This document shows, one piece after another, positions 57,259 to 64,000 of a stretch of 64,000 nucleotides of DNA; the first letter of the stretch is position 1; each line of letters opens with the position of its first letter. The position numbers and the translations under genes were made by a program. Origin of the DNA: Daucus carota subsp. sativus (taxonomy: Eukaryota > Streptophyta > Magnoliopsida > Apiales > Apiaceae). Under the pieces are notes generated by a model. It was not told where the DNA came from. It saw only the letters and a list, made by a program, of their open reading frames with translations, and did not search any database. The stretch is from NCBI RefSeq assembly GCF_001625215.2, contig NC_030381.2, forward strand, positions 1,699,131 through 1,763,130, read 5' to 3'.

Positions 57259-60200
57259 CTAATGCTTGGCACGTGAGTAGTGATTATCATTAGGATTCCT
57301 CCTCCCGCTAAAAACTGCCAGAGCTTTTCTAACAGGGGGTTGCAGCGGAGCTTTCTTATCAGTATGGTGGAGAAAGATGTGATTTGAGGCAAAAATGTCG
57401 TCTTCCTGCAAAATAGTTAGATAGAAACCAGGGTTTAGTTTCCACTTGTCTGTACACAAGATAAACAATGAAAAAGTTGAAAGGAATCTCACATCTTTAT
57501 TCTTCTTTTTTGTCTTCGGGTGAAGAAATTTTTGTGGGAGTTGATCCTCACGTAAAACAGGGTTCTTTGTGATCGCATCCCTCCCACCTTGGGGCATAGG
57601 CAGTGAAAACTGAACATGGACCAAAATCAGAACAAACATTATAAAAAGCGATAATTAAAGCAAAATTCAAGTACCACCAGCACCAGGTATCAAAAATCAA
57701 GGTCAAACATCTGCCAACTAGCATACTTCAAAAACCCATACTGTTATCCTCCTAAAGGTTAGACGACCAATGTTTTACTTCTAGTTCATGATTAAAGTCT
57801 ATGGACAAATAAAAATGCCCATACATGATTAATTACGACCGAGTAAGCAAACTAGCGCCAACATAAGCACATGAGACTGGAAACTCTCAAGAAAACACAG
57901 GTATTATTAAAACTCACAAAATTTGTTTCTTACATATGGGCATTTTGTACTTCTATGTTGTAGCAAAATTTGGGTTATGCTTCTATTAATTGCATGATTA
58001 GAAGAGTGACTAACCTCCATTGACCACAATGACATTTGGGTTACTGACAAGTACAAATTTAGATAAACTACAACCCTAGTCAAATGATTTTCAGTTGGGA
58101 ACGATAACTATTTCCTAGAGTTCTCCGCCACTACTAAATAAAAAAAAAGTTTTTGCATTACTTACTTTTGTACCACGCAAGGACACACGCGGTCGTCGAG
58201 CTGCAACTATAATGCCATTTTCACCAACTGTAACAGCTACCTTGCGCAATGTCCCACCATTACCACACTTGGGACAAAAGATTCTACCAATTTCCGTAGT
58301 CACATTGTAGCAGGCATGGCATTTCAGGATCCATCTGAAGACATTAATATAGGAACTCAGTGAGTTTATATACTCATTCCTTGCTATTATACTAAAAAGC
58401 TTTATGTCTAGAAGAATCCGTGTAATTAACCTAAAAGGAGGACCAAATGTTACAAATTAAATAGTGTGTGTGATAACTGATAGGCTGAAACTCCAGAATG
58501 TCACAATTAAATCCTTGAGAGGAAACAATTGCAACAGAAACCAAACTGTTAGCAGCCAGTATAATGTCACTAACTTACTATTAAGGCCAAATATTATTAT
58601 ACCTATGTAGCTCACGTATCTGCATTCCCCCTGGAGCTACCAATCGTAAACCCATTTGCAGAATAACATTTTGCATAGCAAAGTCACTGGTTATACAAGC
58701 CACACTTGACTCAGATAGAGATCTTAACATCCAGCTCTGTTCGCTACTATTGTCATCTGCAATGGATACATTACCACTTTCACCAGCTTGGTTAGATAAA
58801 TTAAAATGTTCCACCTCATGAGCTTCATCATCAACTCCATCCTCAGAAATATTTTCAACTTCCAGTACTTCCTCGGGCCCTTGAGGGTTGCTTACGTCAT
58901 TACCATCTTCAATTACCTCTGATGAATCTTCTTCCAGCCTCATCTGGGTCAAAATAGTAGAAAGATCTCCATCTGTAACATTACTTTTCTCTATCTCATT
59001 TTCAAGATGTGATTCATTTAAAGACTGATCAGTCACCAGGTCCTGGTAGCTGGCACTGTCTTGTTTATCACTATCCATGGTCTTGGCTGTATCATTTTGG
59101 ATATCTTTCTCCACCGATTCCTCGTATGTTTCACGTCTAGCCTTTCGTCTAAGAAATCTTCTGTGTGTACTTCGACTAACAGCGGGAAGCCAATCATCAG
59201 TATTGTTATCAAGTGCTCCCTGAGACGCATCAACTCCGGCAGCCACCATCTTCCCTTCTATATTAACCTCTTTTTTTTTGGGAAAATACTTCCTCGGTTT
59301 CGTATAACCACCATCAAAGCCCTCTTTGTTTTCCGAATGAGATTCAACTGCATTGCCCACTGAACCATCATCTATACTAGTATTATCTTCTGCAGGTATA
59401 ACATTCATATTCAAATCTTTCAGTGGAAGTATTCTCGATTCAGGCCCGTTTCCATCCCCGACTGCATGTTCTAGCGCTTCCCACTCTTCCAAATTAGGAA
59501 CATTGGAGCCCCACCCAGGCAAGTCCTTCTCAGGTAGCCTCTTCACATTAACCGTGTGCATAGGAGGAGGGCTATCCCTGATATGTTTTGTTCCATGGAT
59601 TTGAGCCTCCAACATATGAGTTAAAGCAATAAGCTTAAGATCGACATCTGACAGCGTCTGCAGATCACCAGTTGCCCTTGCAAAGTTGATGACTACAGAA
59701 CCACATAAACAAACATCAGGAAAAAATATATAAATTTAGCCATCCATTCAAGTGCGTGGACTCCATTGTTATCAAGTCGACGACTCGTCGACTAGTCGAC
59801 GACTAGTCGACAAGTCGTTTTATAGAAAAAGTCAAACAACGACTTATTTTCAACATACCAGTGTCTCCCTAATCTTTGTATCATTTCAACTTCACATTAT
59901 TATTTCCTTGTCACTACTTTTTGGCTTTAGGCTATGTAATATTCGTATCATTTTCACATATAAGTACATCCCTAATCTTTGTATCATTTCAACTTCACAT
60001 TATTATTTCTTTCCTATCACTACTTTTTGACTTCAATTTATATGTGAACTAACAATCTGCTACGTCGTATACATCTCATTGTTGCTTATTATCTTTTACT
60101 TTTGATTCAAACTATAAACTGATGTGTGTTCAACTATATTTTATTTTATATATTAAATCTAGTAAAAATATGTATAAGAATGACTTGTCGACTTTTTACG

Positions 60201-61044
60201 ACTAGTCGGGCGACTTGTCGACTAGTCGATTCCAAGATGTCCGGGCGCCGAGGCTCGACTTGGCGCCGTAATAAGCTTGGTATCAAATAAAAATTACAAA
60301 TTAGAAAAACTGAACCCTGTGTACATATACTGATCAATTCCAAAAACAACACTATCTCGATAAATGCCATATTTAATCTACAAAAAAAAAAAACTTAAAA
60401 TTAACGTCAATCTGTAAATTCCAATCCTTCATTTTAAACAGTAACATTCATCCTACTCAATAAATTCATCATATGCATATAATGTCCATGTACATCTATC
60501 AACAGTTATCTTACAATCCATTAAACAGGTGTACACGCAAAAAATCTCCCTCCCCCCTCCCTCCAAACTAACTCACATTTCAAATATACACACAGACGTA
60601 ACCAAATTAATACTAAAAACTGCGTAAACTATTCCAACACAGTTCCAATTTCACATCGTAATCAACATATTCACATTAACAAACCAACAGCTAATCCAAT
60701 TCAAATAAAAAACAGAGACATATACCTTTCTTAAGAGAATCAGGAGACGGCTCCATGGTATTAACATCAAACGGCAACAAATTGAGGCTATGCCGCGACC
60801 TCGGGTCCCGCACCTCATCGATAACCTCCGCCACCGAAACGAACTTATCCGACATCTTATGCAGCTTCTCTCCGCCTTGAATTATCGCATTTGCGTCCAC
60901 CACCGCCACGGCGATCCCATTCGTCGACTTACAGCTTCCGGCGGCGATGCTCGCCGGAGCTACAATTGGAGGCTTTGTCGCCGGCGGCTTCGGCGGCTGC
61001 TTGACGATGTTGCTCCAGTTGATTGGCGGTGGTTGAGTTTCCAT
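57259..61044 (-). CDS. NOB1: NOB1, 20S pre-rRNA D-site endonuclease
   Basis: Five exons on the minus strand, 61044-60726, 59692-58603, 58334-58166, 57609-57493 and 57405-57259, give 613 residues, close to plant NOB1. A Pro-rich start leads to a PIN nuclease domain (AVAVVDANAIIQGG with Asp50; VAEVIDEVRD; in exon 2 GDLQTLSDVDLKLIALTHML). A long acidic middle region (about 200-430) precedes the conserved WMLRSLSESSVACITSDFAM and MQIRELHRW, then a zinc ribbon (CHAC-Y, FCPKCG; Cys475, 478, 490, 493) and a basic tail. NOB1 cuts 20S pre-rRNA at site D in late cytoplasmic 40S maturation, with PNO1. It is probably single-copy and essential. Intron 1 (1033 bp) carries a repeat. Confidence 0.92.
59765..60275. 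repeat. CGACTAGTCG-rich repeat in NOB1 intron 1
   Basis: Left part GTCGACGACTCGTCGACTAG and right part CGACTTGTCGACTAGTCGAT mirror each other around an AT-rich middle, like subterminal repeats of a hAT-type element. Inside, about 60 bp (CCCTAATCTTTGTATCATTT onward) is duplicated in tandem at about 59868 and 59970. Terminal repeats and a target duplication are not clear. Confidence 0.5.
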
Positions 61045-61441
61045 GGCTGTGGATTAAGAGGGACTATGTGTTAAACCCTAGATAATGTATATGTACGCTT
61101 TTAGTTTCAGAGGCGTGTTAAAACGTCGGGTTCAAAAGCCCTACACCCGGTTGGGTCGGGTTTTGGGCAATATACATGCGTCTTTTCTTTTCCACAGCGG
61201 TAGAAATTGAGAATCGAAATAAATAAGTTGACATATCGATTTAGAATATATTAAATATATTTTTGATAAATTAGAAATTGTTAGTCAAATTAAAATATCA
61301 TCGATAAATTAATAAAATATTTTTCAAAATTTGATCAAAAATTTATCAGAATTTTTTAAATGAATCAGAAATATTTAAAAACCCAATTTATTTCAACTAT
61401 AATTGTATTTGTCACAACTGTAATCTTTGAAAAACAGGTTT

Positions 61442-61483
61442 GTGTTTATGCTTTTTTTTTTGCTAAGGGTGTTTATGCTTTTT
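61442..61483 (-). repeat. Tail-only micro-insertion (f) with 15-bp target duplication
   Basis: GTGTTTATGCTTTTT occurs at 61442-61456 and 61469-61483. The 12 bp between read, on the minus strand, CCTTAGC and five A. Confidence 0.65.
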
Positions 61484-61561
61484 AGGTTCACTTCACTTCA
61501 GTATTCGGTTGAAAGAGTATATATATCGAGTATTATTTATTAAGAGAATATATATGGGTCA

Positions 61562-61615
61562 TGTTCTACAGAGAACCACTAACCATAGAACCATAGAACC
61601 ACAATTTTTTAAAAT
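61562..61615. other. Possible transposon terminus with repeated AACCA words
   Basis: GTTCTACAGAGAACCACTAA then CCATAGAACC twice. It resembles the terminal repeat at 27343 (GTTCTATGGAGACCAC) and precedes the repeat arrays and FAR1 exon below, so it may mark the left edge of a larger Mutator-like element running past the window end. Confidence 0.3.
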
Positions 61616-62019
61616 TAAAAAATATATAATATATTTGTTACATAGTCAAGGGCACTATAGACCCAAAATATTTAAGATAAAAATCAGCGCTCAATTTTGA
61701 TTTGATTGACAACTTTCCAAAATTCACCGGCGCTACTACATCAGCAGCATCGAATCATTCTCGAATCATCAAATCTTCAGCATCTTTAAATCAAGCTTCT
61801 CTGTAGAAGGTGAGAACAATTTTATACATATATATACATACACTCGTCGATGAACTAACGAAACCATTGATTATACTTGCAGTGCACGAAGAACAGTGCA
61901 AACGAAGATTGTGCGATAACAACACAATGGATAAGATTAAGATTAGATTTTTTACCAAAACTTGTTGGTGTTCGATTGAAAGTCTTATCACAAAGCTAAA
62001 GTTACGAGTGGGGATATTA

Positions 62020-62745
62020 AGGTTCACATGCTGAACCTCTGTCTAGAGGAAGTCGTATCCACCATGTTTTCAAGTGTGTTGTCGGAGGTGATTAAAAACA
62101 ATTATCGTGGAATGAGTATTGATGTTGATATGAAAAAGAATGTTGTACAGTAGAGAGCGTTCGAATTGAATTGTTATTACAAATATAAAATTCCACCATA
62201 ACTGAAGTGGCACATAAAGCGGCACATAAAATTCCACCTTAACTGAACCGCTACATAAAGGTTCATATGCAGAACCTCTGTATATGGGAAGTCAAATCCA
62301 ACAAGATTACAATTTGGTTGTTTGAAATGACTGAGAATAGTTATGGTGGAAGGAGTATTTGTGTGAATTGGGGAAAAAGTGGCACAAACACTAAAGTTCA
62401 TAGTACGAACCTCTATCTATTGGAAGTCAACACCAACAAGTTTTGGTGTTGATATGAAAAAGAAGGTTGTAATGTAGAGAGCGTTCAATTTGAAGTGTTA
62501 GTACAATTCTAAAATTCTGAAGCGGCACATAAAGGTTCATATGCTGAACCTCTGTATATAGGAAGTCAAATCCAACAAGATTACAATTTGGTTGTTTGAA
62601 ATGACTGAGCATACTTATGGTAGGATGAGTATATGTGTGGAATTGGAAAAAAAATGGTACAAATATTGAAGTTCATATGCTGAACCTCTGTCTATAAGAA
62701 GTCAAATCCACCAAGTTTGCAATTTGGTTGTTCGAAATAACTAAG
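62020..62745. repeat. Tandem repeats built on GGTTC...GAACC hairpins
   Basis: A block beginning GGTTCATATGCTGAACCTCT, then GGAAGTCAAATCCAACAAGA and TTTGGTTGTTTGAAATGACT, recurs at about 62021, 62262, 62395 (diverged), 62536 and 62670. A second block, GATATGAAAAAGAA then GTAGAGAGCGTTC, recurs at 62128 and 62450, giving a higher-order period of about 270-320 bp. It is non-coding. Confidence 0.7.
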
Positions 62746-63036
62746 CATAGTTATGATGGATTGATTATTTGTGTTCATTGGGAAAAAAGTGGTACATTAC
62801 AGATCATTTGAATGAAATATCATCACCAAAGTTAAATTTCCGATGCGAAACTTACAAGTTTCTATTAGCTACTTTTATTAATTTTTGTATCTTCGATCTT
62901 GTGAATCATAGATATAGTTGGATGATTATGTTTGGAGATTTTTATTTTATTCTTCATTACCTAATCGTGGTACAAGGAGTCATGTTCCTCTTAGAAACCT
63001 TGGTCTAGGAACCTTTAAATCTTCAAGTATTAATAA

Positions 63037-63243
63037 GGGTTCTGTAGCAGAACCTTTGTGTATATTCACTTAAAAAAACGGTTCTGTAGCAGAACTTTTG
63101 TGTATATTCACTTTAAAAAAGGGTTCTGTAGCAGAACCTTTGTCTATATTCACTTTAAAAAAGGGTTCTGTAGCAGAACCTTTGTGTATATTCACTTTAA
63201 AAAAAGGGTTCTGTAGCAGAACCTTTGTGTATATTCACTTGAG
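63037..63243. repeat. Five-copy 42-bp tandem repeat with GGTTCTG...CAGAACC hairpin
   Basis: Five units start near 63037, 63079, 63120, 63163 and 63206, each GGTTCTGTAGCAGAACC then TTTGTGTATATTCACTT and an A run. The first 17 bases are an imperfect inverted repeat. The unit is a multiple of three, so one frame reads a 14-residue repeat by chance. Confidence 0.85.
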
Positions 63244-63307
63244 TTCATTTTGTAAGAATTATAGTACGAGAGGTTATTGTAGTTGAAGGTCCATCAACCG
63301 TTAAAAT

Positions 63308-63833
63308 CTAATGCAGAACCTCAAAGTCCTGATGTATAAAAATATAGTTGTCATGTAGAAAAGTCCCTATATAGTAACCAGTTGGACAATTCTTGAGAAT
63401 TATCTTAGCCTCACATTCATACTTACGAGTATTAGTCCTTCTACGTTTAATCGTTTTCCCCTCAAACCTTCCGGCGCTACTACACTCTACATATTTATGT
63501 GTCATGACTCCACCTTTGTATTTTGCAGAGCTCTTACGTACAACAAGCCCGCATAGTCGCCCATATTCAGTATAAAATTCAAATACAGCTTCAACATCTG
63601 GAAACATCTGATTAACATATGGCTTGGACTTCTTATCACATTTCGGTATCCAATATTCTTCTCCGTCAGGTGATGTGTACTTGTACGAATCCACATAAAT
63701 ATCTTCATTGAGCTCATTAGTCTCCCATGGAATGCTGAGTAGCAGATTGTGATCCGTTATTTTCAACAGATATAATGTAAGATAAACACGTAGATTGTCA
63801 AAATATATAAGAATTGGTGTGCAGCAGCAGAAC
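63308..63833 (-). CDS. FAR1-type zinc-finger domain exon (transposase-derived), partial
   Basis: On the minus strand an exon beginning near 63833 (acceptor ATTTTAG) carries a FAR1 DNA-binding domain of the WRKY-GCM1 fold: MFPDVEAVFEFYTEYGRLCG, LVVRKSS, YVECSSAGRFEG, RRRTNTRKYECEAKIILK. This domain heads FHY3/FAR1 transcription factors and Mutator-like transposases. The usual closing His motif (EHNH) is missing and the frame stops shortly after. No transposase core follows; tandem repeats lie there instead. It is either a domain-only FRF-like gene or a truncated transposon gene. The 5' part is uncertain and may lie beyond the window. Confidence 0.6.
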
Positions 63834-64000
63834 CTAAAATAAAGAGACGTGAGTATACATTCATGTTTCTTCATGAACGCCCTCCATTGAGTACCAAATG
63901 AAAGAACACGGAATGTAGTGTATGGAAAAATATGAAAAACAATCTGAAAGTAATACATACAGCTAAGTTGTAACTGTTGTTTATGATTGATTTTGATTGA

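Noticed and set aside
57800-58100. Extra exon of NOB1
   Set aside because: No frame links it, and exons 3 and 4 join in phase without it.
63037-63243. CRISPR-like array
   Set aside because: Units are contiguous with no unique spacers, and the DNA is a plant chromosome; it is a simple tandem repeat.
63098-63286. Small protein with 14-residue repeats
   Set aside because: The frame follows from a 42-bp tandem repeat; unit lengths vary by a base elsewhere, and there is no other coding sign.

Overview
The window is eudicot plant nuclear DNA: AT-rich, with short GT-AG introns, plant-only gene families (IQD, CASP-like, LURP-one-related, FAR1-domain) and many small non-autonomous transposons between genes. 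The species cannot be fixed from sequence alone; an asterid is plausible. Exon borders below were placed by eye from reading frame, splice dinucleotides and family similarity, with no transcript support.

Layout. 1-1048: 3' end of an IQD calmodulin-binding gene. 2895-4166: F-box gene followed by a duplicated copy of its own 3' end. 5860-10533: tandem pair of five-exon genes, each encoding two cystatin-like domains joined by a long acidic linker, plus a fossil exon of a third copy (11039-11107). 12528-14198: intronless RH47-type DEAD-box helicase. 15037-16464 (-): CASP-like membrane protein. 18641-22098: tandem pair of short-chain dehydrogenases, the second lacking the catalytic tyrosine. 22388-23508 (-): two-LIM actin-bundling protein of PLIM2 type with a 17-nt microexon. 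26423-26764 (-): small NF-YC-like histone-fold protein. 26765-35380: no convincing gene, but MITEs, a CACTA end and a SINE. 35772-40274: NT-C2/coiled-coil protein. 40882-41773 (-): LURP-one-related protein. 41870-52768: repeat-rich, gene-poor. 52769-56447: LRR receptor-like pseudokinase. 57259-61044 (-): NOB1 ribosome-biogenesis endonuclease. 61045-64000: hairpin-bearing tandem repeats and a FAR1-domain exon.

The genes do not form a pathway; this is ordinary mixed plant gene order. The nearness of the NT-C2/coiled-coil gene and the LRR pseudokinase recalls a similar pairing in Arabidopsis (from memory, unchecked).

The most unusual signals are: (1) at least six micro-insertions made only of about 6-8 bases ending in C plus a poly(A) run, each flanked by a perfect 15-19 bp direct repeat, as if target-primed insertion had delivered little more than a tail; (2) the double-cystatin/acidic-linker gene pair; (3) the Tyr-to-Phe dehydrogenase paralogue; (4) a tRNA-derived SINE found twice, once nested in a Stowaway-like MITE with a perfect 15-bp target duplication.
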